Assembly: GCA_013399895.1 (NCBI GenBank)
Contig: VXBA01001334.1
Location: 478,811 to 542,810, forward strand
Length of the DNA stretch: 64,000 nt
Direction of reading: 5' to 3'
Source of the DNA: Serilophus lunatus
Taxonomy: Eukaryota > Chordata > Aves > Passeriformes > Eurylaimidae
Positions 12,130-23,795 of this stretch are shown here, one piece after another. The notes under the pieces are model-generated. The model saw only the letters and a list, made by a program, of their open reading frames with translations, was not told the origin of the DNA and did no database searches. The first letter of the stretch is position 1, and every line of letters begins with the position of its first letter. The position numbers and the translations under genes are program-made.

Positions 12130-15100
12130 ATGGAGATATTTTAGATGAAAAAAGTATGAGAATTTTCTTGTTCTACTTCCCGTTAATTATTAAGCAAGCC
12201 AACAGTCCTGTGAGCCTGATGGGAACATACATTCTTGCTTTACAGTTAGAGGCATTCAAGTGTTAAGAGGATGGGCTATTGTGAGGTGCAAAGCGGGAAT
12301 GGATATCATTAACTTGTCTAAAACTAATCTCAGAACACTGGTTCAGAGTAACTGTATTTCTCTTAAGTACCAGCAGTCTACCAGGAGGCCACTTTGCAAT
12401 CCCTGTATTTCACAGTAGCAACATGCTTTTAGCATTTTCTCAACTTCTAGTAACTCCAAAAGCTGCATGAGCATACGCACCTCTGTTCACTTCTGCATGT
12501 TAACCACATATTGTCTTCTTCAACATCAAAATGCAGCCACTGATACTGGAATCACCCAGCTTTCAGAAAGAGCACTGAGCATGATGTGCTTGCCAAAAAG
12601 AAAAACTAGGATCTATCTTCATTTCCCATTTTGTTTCAAAGACTTCAAACTTCAGCTCTTGTATCCATTAGAAGTTTCTTACTAACTACAGAGTATGGTG
12701 ACTGGAGAGATAGGAGGGCAATAGAACACCTTTTAGCCTGAGGATGAGTTGTTCTTCAGACAAGAAAACAAGTCATAAATCCAGGATGAGGGGAATGTAT
12801 TTTCCATTGTTGAGTGTTTGATCATACAAATTGAGGAGAGGTGGCTACTTACTAAGAACAGCTCCTCTAATATTTCCCTCTGGATGTGTAAATATAAATA
12901 AGCAAAAAATATGTACTCATGTGTGCTAGAAGTGCAGGGTGTTTCCAGTGTCTTCTAGCATTTAATTCCTTTAGACTTTGAAGAATTTAGGGCACAAACA
13001 CTCTTCTCAGAATAATATCTTAACCATTAGTTTCCACCCCCAAGTTCTATCTTAAATGTTTTCTGTGCAATAGTTCCTACTTCCTCTCTGAACGCGAGAC
13101 AGAGAACTATATTGGAAGTGTTGTTGATATAGAGAACTTCATAGAAGTATTGCCAATGGTGCAAGGTAGGAACTTCAGCAGGTTTTTTTAATAATAAATC
13201 TTCACTACAAAAAGTTCACTACAAAAGTTGAAACCTACTCTCTTGTACTGTTTGTATCACAGAACTCTACACAGTTTAGTGCTAGTTCCTGCATGGGCAG
13301 AAGTGCTTAAATTGTCATAATGATAAGTGTTTCCTATTATCTATTTCTAATAATCTAATCAGCATGCAAGTGCTTGGGCGTCCCACAGGTTACTCACATC
13401 ACTTCCTTCCATTGCATTAATCAAGTAATATATGCACCCAGTCTCTTATTCTCTGTGACTTAAGTGTTTGGAACCATCCCTTCACAGGCAGACAAAAAAT
13501 TTTTTATTATAATTGGGGTATTCATAGTGAAAACACTGGAGAACCTTATGAAAGTTTAACCTAAATAATTGTTTACAATGAGACAGGAAGACAGAGGCAG
13601 AGAGCTATGGTGAGACGTCAGCTGCTGTGGTTCTCAGTTCTCCCTGACATAAACACTAGTCATACTAGTGAGAACAGAAATGGTTCTGGTACCACGACGA
13701 CAGAACATGTAACCGTAGACTATATAATTTTTTTCTCTCATAGCTGTGTCAATACAATTTTCTTTTGGTGATGTTTTGAAGCTTGCAGATTAAATAGAGA
13801 CACTGAACATCTCTAGTACTGAAGTTTTAGCTCAGTAAAAAAATAGCATGAAAACATCAAACCCGTTCTCTGGAGTTTTCATGGTCTATTTCTTTGCTTG
13901 CAGCAAAGCTGGATAAAAGTATTTACCTCTTAAATATTTACCTAATACAGTATGAAGTGCTGACCTTAAGTGGTCTTTACAGCTCATAGACCATAAAAAT
14001 AAAATTATGAATGAGCAATTTTCATTTCTACAAAGCCAGTGACTATAGAAAACGATGTTTTTCTTACTTTTATGCTAAGAATATAAATAATATCATCTTA
14101 TACAATTACTATCAGTTGTCGCTTTTTGACTTATCTTTAAAACCACAGACATCAACTTTGGTAGGAAGGAGGAAAGATGGAAGTTACTAGACAATGTCTT
14201 TTTGCATTCACTGCTGGAATCAGTGAGCAAGACCTAGATTCTTCTGATAAGGAAACACAGAACTTGACTCAGTCAGTTAGATCAGGCCACCTAGGGTGGA
14301 GGTGGTAAACAAAGAACAGAAATTAACAGTTCAGATCCAGCTGCGGAGTGCAAAGCAGAAAACTCTGCTTTTAAGTGGTGAAATAGCTCATTTCTTAGCA
14401 TAATTTCAGCTCTGTGTTTAACATTGGCCATGCCAAATAAGTTCCATTTGTGTGCTCAAAATTAATATTATTTTTTTTTCTGTGGGTCCAGTTTTTCTCC
14501 CTTCGTTTGACCTCACTTTAACTTATTTACAGAGCCAGTCTGCCATAAACAGCATTTCAAATGTAACACTTTAAAATCTAATTGCCTTTTTTCCTCTCCT
14601 CCCATGTTAAGTTATGTACTAAAGTACTGTCCATCCCACAATTTACGAACGTCACTGGGACAGAGACTGGAGCTTGCGGGCAACCTATGTAATAGAACAA
14701 ACAGACTGAAGGACTGCAACTCTGGACCACTTCCCTATTCTTTCAAAAAATACATGTTTTCTAATATATATGACTTTGCAACTTCCCTCCTTCCTTTATT
14801 TTTTTTTTCCCCGAGAAAAGTCATATGTTTCTAATGAACAAAAAATGTCTATGTATGTCTTACATATATTTATGTATTTCATATATATATATATATATAC
14901 ACATATAAATTTTGCATATATATACACACATATATATTTTGCATATATATATATATATATATGGTGGTTTATGATGGTAACTTTGCTTAGGGTTTATGGT
15001 GAGAATGCACTATCAGGAGAAAAACTGCAATGCACTTGAAAAACAATTTTTTCCTCTTCCACAGCTGGTCTTTTGATGTCCTGTTCTCATGTTTCTCATT

Positions 15101-17800
15101 TTTTTTTTTGTTTTTTCTTCCGCTTTCAACCTCAAGCATAAGTGATGAATACTGATGTGACAGAGTTTGGTCCTATTCACAAATACAGAACACTGATACT
15201 GACACACAAGCCTATCCAAGATATTTATACATTGTAGGTCAGGAAATATAGGATATTACACTTTTTTTTGAGGAAAAAGTTATGTATTCCGACCACTGGA
15301 TTCATATTAAATAATGCTCCCATTTTTAATACAAGTCACTGTGAGACTTCTTGCAAGCAGTTTTTCCTGATATTATTGAAATCACTTTTTAAATTCACAT
15401 TTTGACAAAAATATTATCAAATACTTCTAAAATTAAAAGAGTTTGAGACCTTTTTCAGGACTGATACTAATTCAGTTTGTTTTGTCCAGAGATACTTAGT
15501 TTTGTCCATCTTTCTGCCTGTATGGAAATATACAATGAAGTAACAGGAATCTGTTAATTTTAGAGCTGACTCCCTCAAAAGAAGAATATTGAATATTCTT
15601 AAAGAACAACCTTGTTTATGAATATGTACTAAATTTTGGGGATCTGGTTAAACCATGTTGAGTAAATTTCCATGTCCTTGCTGAAACAATTCTAAGGTTT
15701 GCTGATGGTATTTACAAGACATTGAAGCTACAGAACCTAAACTGACAGGATACGGCTGCAGCACATTGCTCTATTGTACGTTTCTTGAACTGGGAGATTG
15801 CTTGCCTGTAAAAAAGCTGCTGATTACAAAGGAAACAACATGACAAATGCTTTAGGACAGTACAAATCAGGTAAAAAAAGATATCATACTGAGCTCCTCA
15901 CTTCCAGTTTGTAATAAAATTGGGTAAATTATTCACCATGACTAATTTATTCAGAAGTTGCCCCTTCATGGGCTCATGAATTTATATTCAAACAGATTTG
16001 GATTTCTTCAGATTTGTTACTCAATGTCACAATTACAGAAATAGTTGTACTTTTAATGCTTTTTTTTTGGACCTTAAATACTATTTGAGTCTTATATTGT
16101 GCATATGGCTTTAAGAGCAGTTGAATTACAAGAAGCTATTGCCATGGGGTACTGAAGATGACTCTTTATAGGATTATTCTTTCATAGCTGTCCTTCTGCA
16201 TACAAATACTCTGCAGTAACTGCAAAATGTAGGTAACATCATCAGACTGTATACCAAATTACATTATAGTAATCTGTCCAGGAAAGCATGTATTAAGAAC
16301 AGAATCACTGAGTTCTCACTTTCAGTTTAGGCTATAGACTTTTCAGTTTTTGGCTATAAGAAGTTTTTCCTCTTCCATAATTTACAGATTTATCTGAATT
16401 AATCAAGGCCCATGTAACTCTCTTCTTTAAGAATTATCCCTCAGAATGCCCTGAAGCATCCTGAGATAAGTAGTATATAACTTTAAAGTAGGATAAATGC
16501 TTAATATGGAAATCTTTGAAGCATTTCATGCTGTGAACACATATGTGCCTTATTAACCTTATGACTCAAAGACAGGGCAGATTGATGGCAGAAACTCAGC
16601 AGCTAAGGTAGCTGGACCCAAAGCAATTCCAGTTTGGAGGATGGGTGGCCTGATTTATGAAAGGTTCAACATTAGATAATATGAGCTGTTTCTCAAAAAG
16701 ATTCAATACCTCAGGTTACACATGATAGTAAAGTATGACCACCAGGCCAGAAGTTACTTGAATCTGATGTTCTCTAAGCACAGTAAAAACTTTTCTCAGT
16801 TTGCCCTACTATCTATATACACCTGAAAAAACTTCACAAATTCTATATTCTTACAGCTGACTGTAAGAGGTCTAAGTCTCACCAAGCATCTCCAATTCAT
16901 TCTTTAACACTGGCTTGACTTTGTATTCCCCACCCACCTCACTTGCCAGTCAGATCTTCAGGCAGCTAATGATGTTCTAGAAAAATACCTGGATCAACTT
17001 AGGGGAAAGCTGATAAAGGACACTTTTGTAAAAGACCTCTGCATGTTATGAAGAGTACAGCAAGCCGTATGTATCAGAAATCCCTTCTCTACTTTCCTGA
17101 ATGATTTCCTGACAGTCTAGATATTAATTTGCTGCATACGTATAAACAAACAAAACATTAAAATAAGCAGGTCTTAGCATAATATTTATAAATTATTGGA
17201 AGAAACTTTAAATCCATCACACTCGGAGTTACTGGATGAGTAGTTTATGTAAATACTCTGCAGCCCATGGAGAGCTCACACATTATTACCAGCCATTATT
17301 ATGCAAATATTCTCTTTCTTAGTAATTTAATATCAACACTAATTGTCCACTTAGACTGTTTATTATTGGTTTTGTTTCTTGGATGACAAACAGGGGGAGA
17401 AATCAAGTATTAAGTGAGATCACAATCAGATTTCTATTAACATTGACTACATAATTACTGGAATGTTCCTTAAAATCAAAACCACTAGCTAAATGAAAAG
17501 TAAAGATTATGATGAAAAAAGTGTCATGAGCGTATGTAGATGAGTCAATCATGACAGATATTTGTCTTACATAATTTCCAAACCAGAAGTTTTTGCTTCA
17601 AGGCCACAGTTAGTTCATAGCTAGGACAAGCTACAAGCAAATGATTGAGAATTAAAAAAAAAAAAAAAAGTATGGATATATTTTCACACAACTATTTGCT
17701 TTATCTCTTTCTTAGATGAAGCTTGCAGCTTTTGTTTTGTGAACACACAAAGTATTTATCTATACTATATAAAAAGTGTGTAGTTTGTACTAGAATGAAT
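12130..17800 (-). other. Intron between exons M1 and M2, with a (TA)n block
   Basis: AT-rich intronic sequence of the minus-strand gene. It holds a TA-repeat block (14869-14962) and a candidate regulatory block (17225-17400). A 27-base exon-like segment at 12853-12879 has good splice sites, but its inclusion would create an in-frame TAG at the M2 junction, so it is not annotated as coding. Confidence 0.5.
14869..14962. repeat. (TA)n / (TATACACA)n microsatellite
   Basis: Three runs of alternating TA, separated by short units containing ACACA and TTTTGCA. The pattern suggests a tandem of a longer unit, TATATATTTTGCA, with expanded TA inside. It would be highly polymorphic in length. Confidence 0.9.
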
Positions 17801-17806
17801 ACTTAC

Positions 17807-17923
17807 AGATAATCTTTCTGTTTTTGTCTCCTACAGCTCGTTCATTTTTAGCCCATTCTGGCAGCAAAAGAGGGACATGAGTATATGACGAATGATTGGC
17901 AGGTCTGTAAAATGTTCTACTCA
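17807..17923 (-). CDS. Internal coding exon M2 of the minus-strand gene
   Basis: Both splice sites are excellent on the minus strand: acceptor tttttttttatttcag before 17923 and donor gtaagt (complement of 17801-17806). The 117 bases have one open frame of 38 codons, beginning SRTFYRPANHSSYTHV, continuing PLLLPEWAKNE and ending GDKNRKII. It takes one base from M3 and leaves one base (T) that joins CT of M1 to make Ser. The content is clearly protein-like, with aromatic residues, prolines and a basic end. No catalytic motif or membrane segment is evident. This is one of the two firmest exons in the window. Confidence 0.78.
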
Positions 17924-18998
17924 CTGAAATAAAAAAAAATAAAAATAATTCTTTTGACAGCATCTGCACAGCAAGCAGTATAGATTCCCTGCTCTAGATC
18001 ACTGATGATAGAGGGAAGAGACTAGAAAAGAAAGGAGAAATAAGGAGCAGGATTTAATTATTCTTTATCTCTTAGAAACTCTGACTGATAAAGAAAAGAC
18101 GAGGAATAAACTATGACTGAGTGTAACTGAAAGAAAACTTAATTTTTGCTATTAGTGCTGTCTGTTTATAGTGGATAAGCTAAGAACTAGTTGTTTTGTT
18201 TGTTTGTTTTAATACTTTAACTGCCGCTTTTCACTGGCCCTTAATAAATGTTTTAAAAAAGGAAGGGAAATGTTTGTCTAAAGAGTTGATGAATTTCTAT
18301 ATACAGAGATGCATACTGTCTACTCTTTTGTTTTTTAAGGAAAATGCTAAGAATTGACTCAGAGAATTTTATATTTACAAATTGCTGATTTTTTTAAGTT
18401 CTTTACTAAAAATAATATTCATAATCTATTATCAAATGGATCGCCAGCTGGAATCTATTACTTATTAATAAGTTATTTAAAATGTCTTGTGTACTATTTT
18501 ATAACAATTTTCTGTATTTGCGTTTTCTTAATACAAAACTACCTTTCCCCCAAAGACACAACTCATGATTTTACTTCTCAGACCTCAGCCTTCCTACTGT
18601 AGTTATATGATAACAGCACTCATAAAACATAGAGGATAAGTAATATAAAAAAACTCAAGTGAATATAAAAAAAGAGATAAAAAAAGAAAATAAGATGAAA
18701 GGAAGACAATGAGATTCAAATGTCAATTTGAGGTGTGCTGCAGCTTATGACTAAAGTATCTTTCATAATGAAATTCTCTCTCACGTGTTAATTCATTACC
18801 TGCACATTATGATGCCAAGGTTCATGAGAACATCTGGAGTCTGTGGTAAGCTTCCATCATGACATCAAACTTCTGTACATTACAGTTCAGGGTAACTTTA
18901 TGTCCTAAAAATATGTTCACACTTAGGCTAGATCTTTCACTGTGCCATATTTTGCAATGGAACCCTTATTTGCACTGCTACAAATCAGGAAGAATATG

Positions 18999-19038
18999 TT
19001 TTGTTTTCTTTTGTTTTGTTTTGTTTTGTTTTGTTTTT
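18999..19038 (+). repeat. (TTTTG)n microsatellite
   Basis: Tandem TTTTG/TTTTC units immediately preceding a GAGGGAGAGG stretch, in the intron between M2 and M3. Confidence 0.9.
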
Positions 19039-19966
19039 GAGGGAGAGGATTGTTTAAAAACCTGATTTGAACCCAGTATATGCAAGGAGCAGCTTCATTT
19101 CTGTATTGAAATAATCAGTGAGTTACTCTCACTCATTCACAAGTTATGTCACTCCAATTGCTATGCCCATCAAAATTTTACTTGCCTTCATTGTTTTATC
19201 AGAGTGTATAATAAAATACTAAGAAAAAGGCAAAGCTGACCTATGTTATCAAAGCTGATGAACAGTGAGTCAGTATTACATGGCTTGCTAAAAATGACTG
19301 TCAAGAGAGTTAATGTATCTAGGAAAGAAAGTTCACGAGAGAGATCCTTCCCTGTCTGCTTAACTGTGCTTTATACCAACAAAAATCAACCAAATTTGGG
19401 GTTGAAATCTTCAATTACATATTTTCTCGATTTTTTTTTTTTTTTTTTAATTTTTTGTCTGGGAGTCTGCAGGGGGATACTTGAGGTTTCTGGCATGGTT
19501 AATAAATACACAAGTGCAAACACAAACATCTGCAGCCAAGATATTCATATAAGGCAGGTTGGTGTGAATAAGCATCACACCAAGAGCCAGTAAAACCCCA
19601 AAAACTAAGAATATCTTATAACTGTGCATGTTTCATTTCAGCCCACAGGAAACCCCAAACTAATTTACAGTCTACTGAGTTTTTTGCTAAAAAATACATC
19701 CTGGGAACTAGTGTTCAGCCAATACAGGAGGTAGAACTTTAGCCAAAATAAAAAGCCTGGTTAACACTGTCATACTGGAGCTCATGATGGGATCCTTGAA
19801 AAAAAACCAACAATTAGAATTCAAAGGGATCAGACATTTAAACCAGTTTCTGATTTATGGGATATAGGAATCATGATGGAAGTGAAACATGAAAGGGACC
19901 GAAAAGTTGACTGCAAGGAAATGATGTTCTTTAACTTGAAATGCTTCCCTTACTGCCACATCTTAC

Positions 19967-20024
19967 TGTGAGAATCCTTAGTAAGATGTGCATAAGAGAA
20001 GTATATCCGCCTCCTCACAATATT
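19967..20024 (-). CDS. Internal coding exon M3 of the minus-strand gene
   Basis: The donor is CACA/gtaaga (complement of 19961-19966) and the acceptor is gcgttaactcttag. The 58 bases read 19 codons, NIVRRRIYFSYAHLTKDSH, with one base left over. That base plus TG of M2 makes Met. Phase 0 at its start matches the phase-0 end of M4. The acceptor is only moderate in pyrimidines. The exon was predicted from the phase gap between M4 and M2 before being found, which strengthens it. Confidence 0.6.
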
Positions 20025-20876
20025 CTAAGAGTTAACGCTGCTGAGACACACATGTATCCATTTGAAAAAAATCCCTTTGCACCAAATAGTTTTCGTGTTT
20101 GTTTTCGTTTCTAATTGTAAGTTTGAACTTATAATTTTTTAATTAGGTAAATTGACTTTTTAATTTATTTTTTCAGAATTCAATAATGTTTGAAAATATT
20201 TTATCTAAAATAATGAGCTCATACTGTGTTAATAATCATGATAGAAAAAAAACAAAAACAAAGAAAAAAATGTTTGAGAGATTCCTGTTATCTGACAGCA
20301 AGTTCCATCCAGTGGATGTAAACTTAATTGCAAAATATATTATGATCTGGCCTAATTGAGACTCAAAGATATGGTATCTTTTGATTGTTTCCTTCCTTTA
20401 GCAAAGTGTTTGTAGTCTGCTTTATTTTAAGCACCTTTAAATGTTTAGATTTAAATATAAGTAATGATTTTTCTGAATATTTAATAAAAACTTGCAGAAA
20501 AGGACTGGCAGGAAATCATAAAAATTAGCAATGGTAATGACCTGTTGGTCTATCAGGTTTCTTTTCTTTTGTTTCTAGTCATAGAAGACTGTAGATGATT
20601 TCCCTGCACTATGTTTTGCAGCGTTTCACCCATTCTCAAGAACCTGAGCATTTCTTGTTGAAAGAATGGCTTGTACACACACGGTACTCTGGAACCAAGT
20701 TTTCTTCTCAATTCCACTTCAGTAAATTAAAAATCTCATCACTACTGAAATCAATGCAATTGTTTCTTTTAACATGAAAATTAGGGTACAAATTCCAGAC
20801 ATAAGCACTAGTGGTCTGAATAATCCCTTTGTAGTGTCTGTTTCCTTTGGTGATAAAGGGAGTCTCCAGTAATTAC

Positions 20877-20934
20877 CTCCCTAATGTACATTTGCTGCTC
20901 TTTTGTTAAGTCACAATACTTCATCTGATCATTC
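20877..20934 (-). CDS. Internal coding exon M4 of the minus-strand gene
   Basis: On the minus strand a TG-rich tract (gagtgtgtgtttgtag) ends at 20935 and the donor GGGAG/gtaatt lies at 20876. One base (G) completes a Gly codon with GG from M5, then 19 codons follow: NDQ, then MKYCDLTKEQQMYIRE. The charged, helical composition is strongly protein-like. The exon ends in phase 0 and continues into M3. The acceptor lies next to an almost uninterrupted CA repeat (TG on the transcribed strand), an arrangement that can modulate exon inclusion. Confidence 0.65.
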
Positions 20935-20937
20935 CTA

Positions 20938-20984
20938 CAAACACACACTCATCAATGCTTTACACACACAAACACACACACGTA
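20938..20984. repeat. (CA)n repeat next to exon M4 acceptor
   Basis: Two CA blocks separated by tcatcaatgcttt. On the minus strand these are TG/UG blocks lying within about 50 bases upstream of the M4 3' splice site. Confidence 0.9.
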
Positions 20985-21822
20985 ATAAACATGTTTCATC
21001 CAAAGTTTTTAAGAACAATATGAGACCAATAGTTGTACCTAGTAAGTTATAAGCACTTAAAGAAGGAACAAAAGGTGATGAAGATATTGAGTGCAAATAC
21101 TTCTGCTGACGCTCAGGGTGTTCTGTAATTGCAAGGCCTCTTAGAAGGGATGAAACGATAGGGATGGACACAAAATGAGGCAATGCAACTTTTCAGTTCT
21201 CTCACATTAGACGTAGTACTGTGATTCCAAATATTTTTGTCTTTTCATAATCTAAATCCATTTTAGAAGTGTACTTTCTTTGCTTTTCTGTTTGTCCCCC
21301 CCTTCTTTCTCTTTTTCCTTTTTTTTTCTTTTTAAACAGGAGGGATTTTAAAAAGGTACTTGACCCTAAAACACAATTGCACTGATATTTCAAACCATTA
21401 TACTAGCTTTGCTACATCCACACTAACTGCCAGCCATGAATAAAACACTGACACATCGAGGCAACTTTAAAACAAGTATATATCACCCAAACTCAAACTG
21501 TCATGCAGCTTTTATTGTAGTTTATTTTTTCCCCTGTTATTGCTCATTACAAAAACATGTGTTCATGTAAGTAGAATCTTTCTTTTCCTTTATCAGCCTG
21601 TACCTTTCCCCAATTCATGAGTTATGCCAGATACTGACTTTAGTAACATAACTATGCTTTTTTATTATGTGAGTTGCAAGAGGCCAGAATCAATCAAGAC
21701 CAATCCCTTAGCAGATCAGGAAGAATGGACCTTGTATAAATGTGTTACAAATTAAAAAGAACAATGAGAGATAGAATGTAGGAAGGAAGATAAGAGTATC
21801 TTTTCACACAGAGAATTCAAAG

Positions 21823-22319
21823 ATGGATAAATACAGAGATCGATATACTAAAAGTAAGGAGCTTTTGAATGAACCAAGGAAAAAGAAGAGGATGTATCGA
21901 CTTTGGAAAGAAGGAGAGGTGTCCCAGGCGATGTTTAAAGATGTTGTTAGGTCATGTAGAAAAAGAATTAGGGAGGCGAAGGCCCAGTTTGAGCTAAATT
22001 TGGCCACCTCTGTTAAGGATAATAAAAAGGGTTTCTATAAATTCATTAATAGTAAAAGAAATAATAGTGATAATCTACATTCTTTATTAAATAAGGAAGG
22101 GAATATAGTTACCGAGGATGGGGAAAAGGCAGAGATACTTAATACCTTTTTTGTTCCCGTCTTTAATTGCAAAACTGATGGTTTACAGGACAAGTCCTTG
22201 CTTAAACTAGTTGATATAGATAGAGAACAGTGTAGCCCCACCATGGTCCAGGTGGAAGATGTTAGAGACCTGCTGCCCCACCTGGATCCTCATAAGTCTA
22301 TGGGACCTGATGGGATTCA
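21823..22319 (+). CDS. CR1 ORF2 fragment: linker and start of reverse transcriptase
   Basis: An open frame of about 165 codons. Recognisable CR1 marks in order are YRLWKEGEVS, the basic REAKAQFELNLA helix, KKGFYKFINSK, EKAEILNTFF and finally HKSMGPDGI, the entry to the reverse transcriptase domain. The endonuclease domain is absent, as usual for a 5'-truncated CR1. The assembly gap removes the palm with the catalytic aspartates (the family's FADD-type motif), so activity cannot be judged. The enzyme would copy CR1 RNA into DNA at a nicked target. The first Met has no special status in a truncated element. Confidence 0.88.
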
Positions 22320-22776
22320 NNNNNNNNNNNNNNNNNNNNNNNNNNNNNNNNNNNNNNNNNNNNNNNNNNNNNNNNNNNNNNNNNNNNNNNNNNNNNNNNN
22401 NNNNNNNNNNNNNNNNNNNNNNNNNNNNNNNNNNNNNNNNNNNNNNNNNNNNNNNNNNNNNNNNNNNNNNNNNNNNNNNNNNNNNNNNNNNNNNNNNNNN
22501 NNNNNNNNNNNNNNNNNNNNNNNNNNNNNNNNNNNNNNNNNNNNNNNNNNNNNNNNNNNNNNNNNNNNNNNNNNNNNNNNNNNNNNNNNNNNNNNNNNNN
22601 NNNNNNNNNNNNNNNNNNNNNNNNNNNNNNNNNNNNNNNNNNNNNNNNNNNNNNNNNNNNNNNNNNNNNNNNNNNNNNNNNNNNNNNNNNNNNNNNNNNN
22701 NNNNNNNNNNNNNNNNNNNNNNNNNNNNNNNNNNNNNNNNNNNNNNNNNNNNNNNNNNNNNNNNNNNNNNNNNNNN
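22320..22776. other. Assembly gap inside CR1 reverse transcriptase
   Basis: 457 N bases. The coding frame before the gap and the frame after it (RRALQRDLDRL starting at 22778) differ modulo three. CR1 ORF2 would usually have well over 600 bases between these landmarks. Either the gap length is an estimate or the copy carries a deletion. Confidence 0.95.
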
Positions 22777-22777
22777 A

Positions 22778-23410
22778 AGGAGGGCTCTGCAGAGAGACCT
22801 TGACAGGCTGGATAGATGGGCTGAGTCCAATAGCACGAGGTTTAATAAATCCAAGTGCTGGGTTTTACACTTTGGTCACAATAGCCCCATGCAGAGTTAT
22901 AGGCTGGGATCAGTGTGGCTGGAGGATGCCCAGGCACAGAGGGACTTGGGGGTGCTGGTTGATAGGAAGCTGGATATGAGTCAGCAGTGTGCACAGGTGG
23001 CCAAAAAGGCCAATGACATCCTGGCCTGCATCAAGAATAGTGTTGCCAGTAGGACCAAGGAAGTTATCCTTCCCTTGTATTTGGCACTGGTTAGGCCACA
23101 GCTCGAGTGCTGTGTCCAGTTCTGGGCCCCTCAGTTTAAGAAGGATATTGAGTTGCTGGAACGTGTCCAGAGAAGGGCAACAAGGATGGTGAAGGAGCTG
23201 GAGCACAAGCCCTGTGAGGAATGGCTGAGGGAGCTGGGATTGTTCAGCCTGGAGAAGAGGAGGCTCAGGGGTGACCTTATTGCTGCCTATAACTATCTGA
23301 AAGGAGGCTGTAGTCAGGTGAGGGTGGGTCTCTTCTCTCAGGCCCCCCGTGGCAGGATGAGAGGACACAGTCTTAGGCTGCGTCGGGGGAGGTTTAGGTT
23401 GGATATTAGG
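22778..23410 (+). CDS. CR1 ORF2 fragment: C-terminal region
   Basis: The frame opens at RRALQRDLDRLDRWAE directly after the gap and runs through FNKSKCWVLHFG, RDLGVLVDRKLDMSQQC, KKANDILACI, LVRPQLECCVQFW, LLERVQRRATRM and LFSLEKRRLRGDLIA, all hallmark CR1 C-terminal blocks. There are no internal stops up to the LTR insertion at 23411. Beyond it the frame reads through LTR sequence to a stop near 23536, which is not CR1. The remaining CR1 sequence resumes at 23796. Confidence 0.92.
23405..23410 (+). repeat. Target-site duplication, left copy (ATTAGG)
   Basis: ATTAGG directly before the LTR. The same six bases follow it at 23790-23795. Removing the LTR and one copy restores a normal CR1 sequence across the junction. 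Confidence 0.9.
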
Positions 23411-23526
23411 TGCCGGCTTACAGTCATGGCATTAATGGGACCTGGTTCGAGAACGACACATGAGCTAACTCACAAGCTTCATGAGCCATTCACTCACGGC
23501 ATCAATTTGATGGATGGTGAAGAGCC

Positions 23527-23532
23527 TTTATT
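23527..23532 (-). terminator. LTR poly(A) signal
   Basis: AATAAA on the minus strand, 16 bases downstream of the LTR TATA box, so probably at the U3/R border. Confidence 0.65.
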
Positions 23533-23548
23533 ATAGGGTTACAAGTGT

Positions 23549-23556
23549 TTATATAA
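23549..23556 (-). promoter_or_regulatory. LTR TATA box
   Basis: TTATATAA (self-complementary), placed by the downstream AATAAA as the minus-strand core promoter of the solo LTR. Confidence 0.6.
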
Positions 23557-23789
23557 CTTTGCTGTGATTGCGTCATAGCCTCCCTGCTCGTGTTAGTGGC
23601 TCCGGCGCTGTTGGGCAGGAAAGGGGGCTCTCGCTGGTTGGCTCCTGGTGTTGCTGGGTAGGGTAAGGGTCGGTTGCCAGGTATAAGGAGAGAAAGCGTG
23701 CAAAATTACTTAGCCAATCATAATGTCAGAGAGCCCCTATCTCCTCGTACATCCCGATATCTTCCAAGTGCATTCTTTTGACTGCAACA

Positions 23790-23795
23790 ATTAGG
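23790..23795 (+). repeat. Target-site duplication, right copy (ATTAGG)
   Basis: Identical to 23405-23410. CR1 sequence resumes directly after it with agaaactttttcaaag. Confidence 0.9.

Larger units (their letters stand above)
23411..23789 (-). mobile_element. Solo LTR of an endogenous retrovirus, minus orientation, inserted in CR1
   Basis: A 379-base insert with TG...CA ends and a perfect 6-base target-site duplication. Orientation is set by control signals on the minus strand: a TTATATAA box at 23549-23556 followed 16 bases later by AATAAA (23527-23532). That close spacing puts the poly(A) hexamer upstream of the expected start site, as in alpharetrovirus LTRs. A 6-base duplication also fits alpha/beta (ERVK-like) integrases. 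No internal viral genes remain, so it is a recombination-derived solo LTR. It is younger than the host CR1 copy. Confidence 0.88.

Noticed and set aside
12853..12879. 27-base exon-like segment on the minus strand with good acceptor and gtaagt donor
   Set aside because: Between M2 and M1 it would join T to AG and create an in-frame TAG. M2 to M1 without it is in phase, so at most it is a rare poison exon.
22910..23368. 152-codon minus-strand frame
   Set aside because: Shadow of the CR1 ORF2 C-terminal region on the other strand.
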